28,911 nt of DNA, taken from contig PDIM01000044.1 in assembly GCA_002811675.1 (NCBI GenBank), positions 3,927 to 32,837 on the forward strand. Direction: 5' to 3'. This document shows positions 17,877 to 26,900 of this stretch, piece by piece. The notes under the pieces are model-generated. The model was not told the DNA's origin and ran no database searches. It saw only the letters and a list, made by a program, of their open reading frames with translations. The stretch is from Ichthyosporea sp. XGB-2017a. Lineage: Eukaryota > Opisthokonta > Ichthyosporea. The translations under genes and the position numbers were made by a program. How positions within the stretch are numbered: position 1 is the stretch's first letter; every line of letters starts with the position of its first letter.

Positions 17877-20800
17877 TTAATCATTTGCAGTCCAAGTACG
17901 TATGCTCTTATTCCTTCCCCCCTTTTCTTCATCCCACAACTCTCCATTACTACTGATACTTAGCATTTCCCCATCACTGTCATTCATGTTATCAGTACTA
18001 CTAGTAGTAGTACTGCTACTACTACCCGCGATAAACTCTTCAAACAGTCGTGTGTGTCGCCTGGGGTTCTCTGAGGAGTCATCAATGTGACTCATAACAG
18101 GGGGAGTACCCACAACAGGCTTAGGGACATCACTGTGGGAAGCATTGAGAACTTGACCGCTTAACGCGGCAACAGGAAGAACAGATGCGAACGCATATTT
18201 GAGTGATACTCGATCTTTTTTGAAGAGGAATAGTTCCTTGTCCTCTTTTACATGCCCTTCTTCCATATCCAGCCAGATTCCAAGCCGGTGGTCAACTTTG
18301 ATTGCGGCATTGATCGCGTGTTGATACGCGTTGATGTAATGGCTGCTAACCTTTCGTCGAGATTTTGTCATCAGCGCTTTTTCATACCCAAGTAAATTTA
18401 CAAATAAATTACCCTTGTTATCGATGACTACCTCGTTTTCTTCGTGCGGACGATAATTCCATTTCGGAAATCCAGTAACCACATCACCATCCATGCACAC
18501 CCGATACGACAGCGGCACGGCCATTCGAAAACACTTTGCGAATCGTTTGTTCCCTACCCGAGGACACCCAAACGTGTATAGTACACATGGGATATCGTGT
18601 TTAACAGACAATTCAAATGCCAAAAGGGACGCCAAGGCTCCCCCCAGGCTGTGCCCAGTCAAGTACACAGCTCCATCCGCAGGTGACCAGTGTTTACAAA
18701 TCTCAGCTATTATATCTTCTTTCCCACGCATATGCACCTCCCAGAAACCTCGATGTACACCCAATGAACGCCCCAAAGCATGCGCTACATTATCTGCCAC
18801 CCTCCCCAGTCGATCATACAGGCGTTCCCTTCCCGTAACAACCGACGCAGACGATCTTCGTCGAGCAGATTTTACCCAATCATTCCCGATTTTGGTCTGT
18901 TCCATTTTTAAGTCAGTCTTGACATTGGTCCGCGATTCTGTTCCCCGATACGCGACCACAAGTTTACCCCCCTTTCTACACACAATCCCACATGTATCAT
19001 GTTCTTCATTAAACGCCACATTCAATAGCGTATAGTTATGCGCTTTTGCATTTATCTCCGTAATGGTATCCCCCAAGTGATATTCATACGCCTCGGATGC
19101 AAATAAAATACACAAACGCGCATCTGCAATATCGAATCCTTTGGTATTGGCAAGAAAAGCATCGATAGAATGGCCACTGATACCTGCAGGGACCAACAGA
19201 TATACATAAATGGTCGACAGCAGTGACGCCAGAAGAACAGAGGGGTTGAGAAGATTGGCAAACATGCCAGATATATATATATACGGCGCAAAAAGAATCG
19301 TAAGAGTGATATACAACACATCACACACAAAAACAAGCACAAAAAAGTACAAGTTGGTTTTCACAGCCAAATGGCGAAACCGGCAAGTCAGATACGGCAA
19401 TCGAGCGAGGTGCCGCACCACTCGGACCGTTAAAACAATAATCCACACAGAACTGGCCATAATCCAGGAGAGAGAAAGGCAGGCAAAAAACAAAAAGGCC
19501 GCCGTCTCTTTCTCCGAGACTTTGTACCCACTGGTGGCAGTATTGTAGAAGCTAACAGTGGGGGCCACCCCATTACCAAACACATTGAGATAAATAAACT
19601 GCTTATCTGTGCTGACTCCGATCAAAAAGAACACGAGGGAGGGGATTGCTATAAACGCAACAAAAGGAATTTTCCAACGATACACTCGAAACGGTAAGGT
19701 CCGTTCAGAGCTGCGACACATGTACGAATGGGCAATAACCAGGCCAAAGAATTGTTGCAGAATATATCCAAAAGCCATTAGCAACCATCGGGTGGCATAA
19801 ATCCAAATTTCAGCGGGCTTATATGCAACAGCAACAGCGAGAAAATTCACTTGCATACATGCAACAACACCAAAAGCGATTCCGAGTTTATGCGCGACCA
19901 CCCACTCTCGCCAAGGGGCAGCACGGAAAGATTTAAATATCAACAATCCAACGGTAATCCAAATAACACACGAAAACGCTGTATACACACCCACAAAGGA
20001 CGGGAAAGCAACCTCATTGAAGTGAACAAACTCCACCTTAACCGGCATAGAATACGCATCGATCTCAAACGCATCGATAAACTCTAAACGGGTTTTGAAT
20101 CGCGTGACGGCAGCACACACTGTACTGCAATCATCCTCACTACACCACACATCAAACGGTGATACAATGACATGACTGTGACGACACATCTCCTCTCCCC
20201 GATGGCAATCCACCTGGATTTGGCCCTCTTTTGACATGTACAGCGATGCGGGATCAGGCACATCACCAGTCTGAGTCATTATCTTCTCGTCTTCCTGATC
20301 ATCTCCTGACGACAACAGTGAGGTATCCACATCAGGGACAACCAATTGATCTATAATCGCGTCCCTATCAGCGCCCTCTTCATCCTCATCCAATTTATCA
20401 TGCCACACATCCAAGCGATACTGAACGATAAGACCCTCCAAGTCTACATTGGCGGCATTGCTAAACTGAATATGCAACTCCCAAACGCCCTTCTGGGGCT
20501 CCCAGGAGAAGATTCTCGTCCAGGAGAGTGTCCCAGACGATGCAGCAGCGCCTGTACTATGACTAAAAGGAAACTCCCGTACCAGACAACCCCAAGACGA
20601 ATTAGAGGAAGAAGAAGAAGAAGAGGGGATAGTCGCATTGTTAATATCATAAAAACTAGAGTCACAAAAGGGAATCATCCTCGTCTCACTCCGTGCGGCA
20701 AAGACAGCCATTAGAATCCCCAAAGCCACACACATTGCCAGCAAAGCAAGAGTCACCCCTACCAGCCAATTGGTCTCCTGGACACTCAACACCTCAAAAG

Positions 20801-21068
20801 TGGAAAACTGTCGAGGAATTAATCGTATTCCATCGCCCCCTGCACCTCTTCGAGTACTCAATCTCCCACTGCTGCTGCTCAATAGGTGGCTTTCCCCTGA
20901 GCTGTGATTCAGTTTGTTTCCTTTCTTGTCTGTTTCGGTGGTGTTTTCATTATCAACACCTGTGCAGAAATGAAAATCATCCTCCAACTCTTCCGACTCT
21001 TCGTCCTCTTCTTGATTTTCTTTTAATTTAGTTGAGTTCTTTGGGGGATTCTTCTTTTCATCTTCCAT
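17877..21068 (-). CDS. Wntless/GOST-like 7TM protein fused to a class 3 lipase
   Basis: 1063 residues from the ATG at 21068 (the in-frame codon upstream is GTG). Order: acidic, hydrophilic N-terminal tail (1-100); membrane segment (about 101-125); luminal/extracellular domain with paired cysteines (about 126-350); seven hydrophobic segments (about 355-628); class 3 lipase domain (about 670-890); low-complexity Ser-rich tail. One TM, a luminal domain and seven more TMs is the layout of Wntless (MIG-14) and related GOST proteins. The lipase part has VVAYRGTES, the nucleophile elbow GHSLGG (Ser807), GDVVTG with Asp862, and SSHYINAY with His910, a plausible full triad. If topology holds, the lipase is cytosolic and may act on acylglycerols or phospholipids of the host membrane. 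Ser/Asp-rich tail and head may carry phosphorylation. The TM family call is less sure than the lipase call. Confidence 0.85.
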   Translation of the reverse strand: MEDEKKNPPKNSTKLKENQEEDEESEELEDDFHFCTGVDNENTTETDKKGNKLNHSSGESHLLSSSSGRLSTRRGAGGDGIRLIPRQFSTFEVLSVQETNWLVGVTLALLAMCVALGILMAVFAARSETRMIPFCDSSFYDINNATIPSSSSSSSNSSWGCLVREFPFSHSTGAAASSGTLSWTRIFSWEPQKGVWELHIQFSNAANVDLEGLIVQYRLDVWHDKLDEDEEGADRDAIIDQLVVPDVDTSLLSSGDDQEDEKIMTQTGDVPDPASLYMSKEGQIQVDCHRGEEMCRHSHVIVSPFDVWCSEDDCSTVCAAVTRFKTRLEFIDAFEIDAYSMPVKVEFVHFNEVAFPSFVGVYTAFSCVIWITVGLLIFKSFRAAPWREWVVAHKLGIAFGVVACMQVNFLAVAVAYKPAEIWIYATRWLLMAFGYILQQFFGLVIAHSYMCRSSERTLPFRVYRWKIPFVAFIAIPSLVFFLIGVSTDKQFIYLNVFGNGVAPTVSFYNTATSGYKVSEKETAAFLFFACLSLSWIMASSVWIIVLTVRVVRHLARLPYLTCRFRHLAVKTNLYFFVLVFVCDVLYITLTILFAPYIYISGMFANLLNPSVLLASLLSTIYVYLLVPAGISGHSIDAFLANTKGFDIADARLCILFASEAYEYHLGDTITEINAKAHNYTLLNVAFNEEHDTCGIVCRKGGKLVVAYRGTESRTNVKTDLKMEQTKIGNDWVKSARRRSSASVVTGRERLYDRLGRVADNVAHALGRSLGVHRGFWEVHMRGKEDIIAEICKHWSPADGAVYLTGHSLGGALASLLAFELSVKHDIPCVLYTFGCPRVGNKRFAKCFRMAVPLSYRVCMDGDVVTGFPKWNYRPHEENEVVIDNKGNLFVNLLGYEKALMTKSRRKVSSHYINAYQHAINAAIKVDHRLGIWLDMEEGHVKEDKELFLFKKDRVSLKYAFASVLPVAALSGQVLNASHSDVPKPVVGTPPVMSHIDDSSENPRRHTRLFEEFIAGSSSSTTTSSTDNMNDSDGEMLSISSNGELWDEEKGGRNKSIRTWTAND

Positions 21069-21244
21069 TTTCACTTGTTTCCTTTTCCCTGATGCACCTC
21101 ACTAACCCTTCCCCCGCCCCCCTTCTTCTCCTCCCCTTTTAAAATCTTTTCTAGAAAAAGAAAAAGAAGGAAGGAAAACACAGAAAATCAGGCAAAAAGA
21201 AATTAATCTTTTCAACCACTATTCGTATTTATCTTCGGTATTTA

Positions 21245-21277
<33 letters not shown>

Positions 21278-21326
21278 CTTTTTTTTTTCTTTTCCTTGAT
21301 CCCCTCCCTCCTTGAATCGAACACTG
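21069..21326. other. Pyrimidine-rich promoter region of the lipase gene
   Basis: CT-rich on the plus strand (GA-rich on the coding strand), with a CTT microsatellite at about 21246-21276. No TATA box was found near the ATG. Confidence 0.5.

Positions 21327-21373
<47 letters not shown>
21327..21373. repeat. Homopolymer of 47 A
   Basis: Uninterrupted A-run. It could be the tail of a processed retrocopy, but no gene-like sequence lies directly left of it on the plus strand. Its exact length may be unreliable in an assembly. Confidence 0.9.
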
Positions 21374-21374
<1 letters not shown>

Positions 21375-21759
21375 AGCTGTTTTTCAAAAGTCGCAATTCG
21401 CAAAGGATCAATTTTTCAATAGTCGCACGAGTAAAAGTCGCATTTTATTTACATCCCATATATATCTCCATTGAGGTAAAGTTTGGGCCAAACAAATCTC
21501 TTGCTTTGAATATCACTTGCATCCTCTACTCGATGCAAGTTGCTGCGCTATTGGGACATCTTTATCTTGTCTATCTATGGATTACTAATTTATAAACTAG
21601 TACTACTAGTTACTACTACTACTACTACTACTACCAAAGGAGCTTCTTAAAAGGACTAAACTGGGTGCACTCATCTTTCTGTAAACTAAAGAGGAAATGA
21701 ATGATCACCACTTATACTCTGAGAAGACTGAAGGACGTGATTTCTAGCTATGCGATGAT
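21374..21759. other. Intergenic stretch with an ACT microsatellite
   Basis: TACTACTAGTTACTACTACT-type repeats at about 21599-21635. The strings AAAAGTCGCA recur at about 21388 and 21436. No gene is recognised. Confidence 0.4.
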
Positions 21760-22145
21760 CTAAGCTTGTCCCTTCTCTTCCCTGCAAACGATATTAAAAT
21801 GACATTGAAGCGTGTATCCGTCAGAACTGGCCTCAAACGATACGGAAACAGTGGTTTGTAGCTTCGTATCACATAACTCTCCCATAGTACGATCTCCAAA
21901 CATCGTTAAAGTCTCGCGAAAGTAATAATCACCTTCACCCCATCCATCATACCAAAAGGGCAAAACTACACTGCACGATTTTCCGTTCTCGTTTGTGCAA
22001 TGATCCATTTCATCAAAGCTACACACAGACCCAAATTCCTGTACAGTGTTCAATTTCTTTCCTGACTGAACGTGATATCATCACTAACAGACAAGCTCCA
22101 AAAGTGAAAATTCCCTCCGAACACTCCCGTCCAAAGGTTAGTGAT
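21760..22145 (-). pseudogene. Decayed Cys-containing extracellular gene
   Basis: A minus-strand frame (stop at 21760) has six cysteines and looks like a folded secreted domain (CSFDEMDHC, then FWYDGWGEGDYYF, then DGYTLQCHFNIVC). It has no ATG. Immediately upstream another frame reads GVFGGNFHFWSLSVSDD and would join it by a frame change near 22050-22077, so the gene is broken or spliced there; an AG at about 22077 could be an acceptor. It lies on the same strand as, and 300 bases downstream of, the 86-residue Cys-rich gene, so a two-exon gene is conceivable. The second duplicated unit has no counterpart of it. Family not recognised. Confidence 0.4.
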
Positions 22146-22441
22146 TGTTTGTTTTATCAATTGAAGCACCCTTGTTACATGCACAAAGGTGTGTGTAGAG
22201 GACCATAGTACGTGACTTATGAGGAAGAACACTTCATAGACCTTGTTCGATATCACAATCCTTTTACATTACACTACACCCTTTTGTCAAGGAGCCCGTC
22301 TTTTGTTCCGTATCACGTGCACACCGCGATGCACTTTACTTTTAGTTTTGGTTTATTGCCATGTCATTTATTTGTGTTTAAACCATCCATCAGGTCTACT
22401 TTGGACTCTCTGTGAAGAGGAGGGAGGACTCAAGGAGATTA

Positions 22442-22702
22442 TTAGTGTCCATCAAGCATGCAGATACCATGGTCAGGATGGCAGTAATGTCCCTCGGCAC
22501 ACACATCTGACTGGTCACTTGAACATCGGGTGGGTTCTGGGAAATGAATCTTCACGGGGTGGACATTGTCAGAGCTCCGGGCGGCGAGTCTCCTTGATGG
22601 GAGGGCGGAGGAAGGGGCGATGAAGCAGGAAGCACATATTAAAGCAATCAGTAAAAGAGAAAGAATCCATGACCATCCGCCCTTGTTGCCTTTAGAAGTC
22701 AT
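22442..22702 (-). CDS. Tiny secreted Cys-rich protein, copy 1
   Basis: 86 residues from an ATG at 22702, chosen because it begins a good signal peptide (basic GNKGG, hydrophobic core about 10-27, ending PSSALP); an in-frame ATG 19 codons upstream would put a long hydrophilic tail in front of it. The mature peptide is about 50 residues with four cysteines in CSSD-x4-C-x5-CHP-x4-C. That pattern is shared with the 215-residue protein at 11021-11668. TATAAATGGG on the minus strand at about 22853-22845 could be the TATA box. It is divergent from the pore-forming gene 1 kb away and was copied with it without any change. Role unknown: effector, inhibitor or antimicrobial peptide are all possible. 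It may also be the first exon of a gene continuing at 21760-22077. Confidence 0.6.
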   Translation of the reverse strand: MTSKGNKGGWSWILSLLLIALICASCFIAPSSALPSRRLAARSSDNVHPVKIHFPEPTRCSSDQSDVCAEGHYCHPDHGICMLDGH

Positions 22703-23308
22703 TTCTGATAATGTTTCTTTGGAAGAAGTGTTATGTATCAATCGAATCCAATCTAGCAAGTATAAAAAAAGATCTTCTCATGTAAAGAATGACTGTTGTG
22801 AATAGTTGTTGAAATTAAGTGTGCTGCTTGAAATGAACAAGTGACCCATTTATAAGAAACACATTTCCACCTGTTCTTAATTAACTTGGGCCCTCTTCCT
22901 TCACTGTGTCTAATTGTGTGCAGTGCAGATGATGCAATTGACAACTTCCTTATACGAACAACAACATTCCTGAGTACGGCTGTTAGAAGATGGTCTAGAT
23001 CAAAACTGTTCCGTATCAGTGATGGGTGAGCACACAAAAGTGGCTGCATTTAACGCATATTAGGCAAGGCTGAACAGTCCAAGCACCCTCTCTCTCCCAC
23101 ACAAGGCCTCTCTGACAATTCCTGATTACGGTAGCTGAAATATCTCCTTGATTGGAGATTGTTTCAGGCACCATAAGAGGATAAGTTCGGAACGGGACCT
23201 TAAGGCCAAATAATCTTCACAGTCCATACAAACCCCATACAAACTGTGCGCCCCTCATTGGCCTTTCGTCAGAGGAGACTGCGGTTTGTTTGGATCTCGC
23301 TCGCGTAA

Positions 23309-23318
23309 TTGACGTCAA
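23309..23318. promoter_or_regulatory. CRE-like palindrome TTGACGTCAA
   Basis: Perfect 10-base palindrome with the TGACGTCA core, about 300 bases upstream of the TATA box; repeated at 26460-26469 in unit 2. Confidence 0.5.
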
Positions 23319-23617
23319 TAAGGAAGATGGGCATCTGTTAGGGGAGGTTTATGGTTCACATTGGATTTGATTCTTTTGCACTTTGGTCCTTGTTGTTGGT
23401 TATTCCTGCTCTAGTACTTGGGGATTATACCTGGTGTGTGTTTGGGCCATTGAGCTGAAACTTCACCTTTTAACCAAAATAGGACTTTTACGTGATCACT
23501 GGTTCCATCAACATAAACCAAGTAAGTGTGTTGAAGGAATTCTATTGCTTACACAGAACCTGCTTTCATTGTTCTTTCAACCCCGTGGAAGAACCAAACA
23601 TGTGCATTCCGTGGAAG

Positions 23618-23625
23618 TATAAAAA
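23618..23625 (+). promoter_or_regulatory. TATA box of the pore-forming gene, copy 1
   Basis: TATAAAAA followed by GGGGGCGAGG. It predicts a leader of about 100 bases made almost only of A and C (AACAAGAAAAACAAAAACAA and CAACAGCAACTAAATCAACT), unstructured and without an upstream ATG, a pattern of highly translated mRNAs. Confidence 0.7.
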
Positions 23626-23749
23626 GGGGGCGAGGCATGCGACTGTGTGATTGAAACAGACAACTTAAACAAGAAAAACAAAAACAAAAAAGAATAACCA
23701 ACAAAACAAATCTAACAACAGCAACTAAATCAACTTAAAATTTATTGAA

Positions 23750-25021
23750 ATGGTCAACATGAAGTATTGCGCGCTCGTCCTTGCCTTGCTTTGCCTCTCT
23801 GCAGGAATCTCGGCCTCTGCCTCCAGTTCCGATATCTCCGTTGCCGGAGATATACTTGCCTCCCAGCCCCTGTTTCCCGATGATGACATTATGATGTCTA
23901 AGACACCTCTTGACTTTGTATCGTCGCCAGTAACGTATGATAGTACACAGGAGAAGTACACCACTGGTACATTGAGTAGTCCATCAGAAGGTGTTTATGT
24001 CACTGGGATAAAAACGATTGGTCAAGCATACTATCTGATGTCAGTAACACTCTCGTGGTCGGATGGAACAACGTCTACCATTGGTACCCCAATTTGCACA
24101 ATCTGTCCATATATTGCAATCACACAGGTGCTCTTTCAAGAGGTTAACTGGTCCACAGAAACTACATTTGCGTCAGTGACGTATAATTACGGTACTCTGT
24201 CTGGAGCTTCTGGTTACTTGGTGTACAGCATGACACTGACTGACACGTCTGGAAACACCTATGAAGTATTTACCTTGGACTATTTGAAAAATCAATCCGG
24301 TGGACAGACGTCCAAGACTGTGTCCCTCGGAGGAAGTAAACTGTATGGAACCAAGGTTGGCTATTACTCTAACGAGTCAGTTTACGGATCTTTGATGTAT
24401 CAATTTTCATGGACTTTTGCTGCCAATCTGGGGGCAATGGACTTTTGGGATGTTACTTTGGATCTCGACTCTGCCTACTCTGTTGTCACTGGCGTGACGG
24501 GATATCAGAGTGGAACTGTTGACAATTGTGTAGGAAGCGAGAGTTCGACAGAGACCCCTTCGTTTTCTTACCAGACCAGTACGCAGGAGTCTTACACTTC
24601 CTCCACCTCTGTATCCAACTCGTACTCCTCCACGGATGAGAACAGCTCTTCTATTAGCGTCAAGGTCTCTACCGGGGTGGAAATTGAAGGCGTTTTCAGC
24701 TCCACTGTTGAGGTTGGTGCTGAAAATGAATTCTCATACTCCGAAACCACAAGCCAGTCTAACTCGTATACGTATGGAAACACAGATTCCCAAACTACCA
24801 CCACGACCGTTTCCAATACTGGCGCCATCACTGCCGCTGCTGGACATCAAGTGAAGTGGGAATTCTATGTCTACGAAGTGTCCGTCACTGTGCCCTATTC
24901 TGGGAAGGTCACTCTTACCTATTCGAATGGGGAGACAGACACCCAGAGCGTTTCTTCCTCATACACTCTGGCCCAGCAATACGCCTCTACACTGATGATC
25001 ACCTCCGATACGACCTGTTAA
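23750..25021 (+). CDS. Secreted aerolysin/ETX-MTX2-like beta-pore-forming protein, copy 1
   Basis: 423 residues; ATG at 23750, with a second ATG three codons on that equally precedes the signal peptide (hydrophobic core about 6-20, ending ISASA). The C-terminal half is the aerolysin-type pore module: long Ser/Thr-rich amphipathic strands (about residues 274-358, alternating small polar and hydrophobic residues) around a short ENEFSYSET turn, followed by strands such as VKWEFYVYEVSVTVPYSGKV. The N-terminal half (about 55-200) has repeated beta strands with WSDGTTSTIG, reminiscent of jacalin-type lectin folds, so it may bind glycans; that part is tentative. Proteins of this type are secreted as soluble forms and insert a beta-barrel in membranes; use in defence, predation or digestion is not shown. 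AATAAA is at 25118-25123. Eight residues differ from copy 2, all after residue 201. Confidence 0.8.
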   Translation: MVNMKYCALVLALLCLSAGISASASSSDISVAGDILASQPLFPDDDIMMSKTPLDFVSSPVTYDSTQEKYTTGTLSSPSEGVYVTGIKTIGQAYYLMSVTLSWSDGTTSTIGTPICTICPYIAITQVLFQEVNWSTETTFASVTYNYGTLSGASGYLVYSMTLTDTSGNTYEVFTLDYLKNQSGGQTSKTVSLGGSKLYGTKVGYYSNESVYGSLMYQFSWTFAANLGAMDFWDVTLDLDSAYSVVTGVTGYQSGTVDNCVGSESSTETPSFSYQTSTQESYTSSTSVSNSYSSTDENSSSISVKVSTGVEIEGVFSSTVEVGAENEFSYSETTSQSNSYTYGNTDSQTTTTTVSNTGAITAAAGHQVKWEFYVYEVSVTVPYSGKVTLTYSNGETDTQSVSSSYTLAQQYASTLMITSDTTC

Positions 25022-25117
25022 AGGCAATTGATGCTCTAGCAGCGGGGTGGAAGCAATGGGTGTACTGTCACGAGTGTACAACTCGATAATATGATGATGA
25101 TGAGTGTTATTTCTTAA

Positions 25118-25123
25118 AATAAA
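25118..25123 (+). terminator. Poly(A) signal AATAAA, copy 1
   Basis: About 97 bases after the TAA stop; conserved at 28269-28274. Confidence 0.6.
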
Positions 25124-25181
25124 AGGATATTGTACCGGACTATACAATTGGGAAATTGCACACACAAATGCACTGAAGTGC

Positions 25182-25453
25182 ATATATACAGGCAATATAT
25201 TCTGGTGATACCTGAGATCCGTTTACTTGCCGGGGATGGACGAAGGAAGATTGAAGAAATGCGAGGAAAAAGGAGTCTGTCTGTAGGTTGAACTACCTCC
25301 CAGCTTCCATCACTAGCTCTTCATTCTGGGGAATAACATGGGCATCTCTGTCATGCATAAACAGTACCACATACATACGATGTCTAAGAAAGAAACTCTA
25401 GTCCCAAGGGCTCATATTCCTTGGGGGCAACACTGAGTCGATAATAACACATT
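25182..25453. other. Unique spacer between the two tandem units
   Basis: No ORF of note. Just inside unit 1's right edge, ATGCACT-GA-AGTGCAT (about 25168-25183) forms a 7-bp-arm hairpin. The spacer is not found elsewhere in the window, so the duplication was not a simple head-to-tail copy of the whole interval. Confidence 0.5.
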
Positions 25454-25592
25454 TAGTTTCGTATCACGTGCACACCGCGGTGCACTTTACTTTTAGTTTT
25501 GGTTTATTGTCATGTCATTTATTTGTGTTTAAACCATCCATCAGGTCTACTTTGGACTCTCTGTGAAGAGGAGGGAGGACTCAAGGAGATTA

Positions 25593-25853
25593 TTAGTGTC
25601 CATCAAGCATGCAGATACCATGGTCAGGATGGCAGTAATGTCCCTCGGCACACACATCTGACTGGTCACTTGAACATCGGGTGGGTTCTGGGAAATGAAT
25701 CTTCACGGGGTGGACATTGTCAGAGCTCCGGGCGGCGAGTCTCCTTGATGGGAGGGCGGAGGAAGGGGCGATGAAGCAGGAAGCACATATTAAAGCAATC
25801 AGTAAAAGAGAAAGAATCCATGACCATCCGCCCTTGTTGCCTTTAGAAGTCAT
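25593..25853 (-). CDS. Tiny secreted Cys-rich protein, copy 2
   Basis: 86 residues, identical to the protein of 22442-22702, same start choice (ATG at 25853) and same upstream region. Downstream of it the unique spacer replaces the decayed gene seen in unit 1, so if the copy 1 gene needs an exon at 21760-22077, copy 2 lacks it. Survival of an intact identical frame is compatible with a single-exon gene but, given complete identity of the surrounding DNA, it is not evidence of selection. Confidence 0.6.
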   Translation of the reverse strand: MTSKGNKGGWSWILSLLLIALICASCFIAPSSALPSRRLAARSSDNVHPVKIHFPEPTRCSSDQSDVCAEGHYCHPDHGICMLDGH

Positions 25854-26459
25854 TTCTGATAATGTTTCTTTGGAAGAAGTGTTATGTATCAATCGAATCC
25901 AATCTAGCAAGTATAAAAAAAGATCTTCTCATGTAAAGAATGACTGTTGTGAATAGTTGTTGAAATTAAGTGTGCTGCTTGAAATGAACAAGTGACCCAT
26001 TTATAAGAAACACATTTCCACCTGTTCTTAATTAACTTGGGCCCTCTTCCTTCACTGTGTCTAATTGTGTGCAGTGCAGATGATGCAATTGACAACTTCC
26101 TTATACGAACAACAACATTCCTGAGTACGGCTGTTAGAAGATGGTCTAGATCAAAACTGTTCCGTATCAGTGATGGGTGAGCACACAAAAGTGGCTGCAT
26201 TTAACGCATATTAGGCAAGGCTGAACAGTCCAAGCACCCTCTCTCTCCCACACAAGGCCTCTCTGACAATTCCTGATTACGGTAGCTGAAATATCTCCTT
26301 GATTGGAGATTGTTTCAGGCACCATAAGAGGATAAGTTCGGAACGGGACCTTAAGGCCAAATAATCTTCACAGTCCATACAAACCCCATACAAACTGTGC
26401 GCCCCTCATTGGCCTTTCGTCAGAGGAGACTGCGGTTTGTTTGGATCTCGCTCGCGTAA

Positions 26460-26776
26460 TTGACGTCAATAAGGAAGATGGGCATCTGTTAGGGGAGGTT
26501 TATGGTTCACATTGGATTTGATTCTTTTGCACTTTGGTCCTTGTTGTTGGTTATTCCTGCTCTAGTACTTGGGGATTATACCTGGTGTGTGTTTGGGCCA
26601 TTGAGCTGAAACTTCACCTTTTAACCAAAATAGGACTTTTACGTGATCACTGGTTCCATCAACATAAACCAAGTAAGTGTGTTGAAGGAATTCTATTGCT
26701 TACACAGAACCTGCTTTCATTGTTCTTTCAACCCCGTGGAAGAACCAAACATGTGCATTCCGTGGAAGTATAAAAA
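26460..26776 (+). promoter_or_regulatory. Promoter of the pore-forming gene, copy 2
   Basis: Same elements as in unit 1: TTGACGTCAA at 26460-26469 and TATAAAAA at 26769-26776, identical in sequence and spacing. Expression of both copies should therefore respond to the same signals. Confidence 0.6.
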
Positions 26777-26900
26777 GGGGGCGAGGCATGCGACTGTGTG
26801 ATTGAAACAGACAACTTAAACAAGAAAAACAAAAACAAAAAAGAATAACCAACAAAACAAATCTAACAACAGCAACTAAATCAACTTAAAATTTATTGAA

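Larger units (their letters stand above)
22703..23749. other. Shared divergent upstream region, unit 1
   Basis: About 1 kb between the two divergent genes, identical in unit 2. It holds the palindrome TTGACGTCAA (23309-23318, a bZIP/CRE-type site), several ATTGG (reverse CCAAT) at about 23150, 23256 and 23360, the minus TATA near 22850 and the plus TATA at 23618-23625. Small frames here lack support. Confidence 0.5.
22303..25181. repeat. Tandem duplication, unit 1
   Basis: Matches 25454-28317 at a constant offset of 3151 bases with no indel from about 22309 to 25157. Mismatches by eye: two near the left edge (22329, 22359), none from 22360 to 24353, then about 20 from 24354 to 25157. At the right edge unit 1 has about 16 extra bases before GAAGTGCAT, which is present in both. 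The unit contains the divergent pair at 22442-22702 and 23750-25021 and their shared 1-kb upstream region. Confidence 0.95.

Noticed and set aside
18493-19035. 180-codon plus-strand frame
   Set aside because: Antisense of the lipase domain, whose GHSLGG and VVAYRGTES motifs establish the coding strand.
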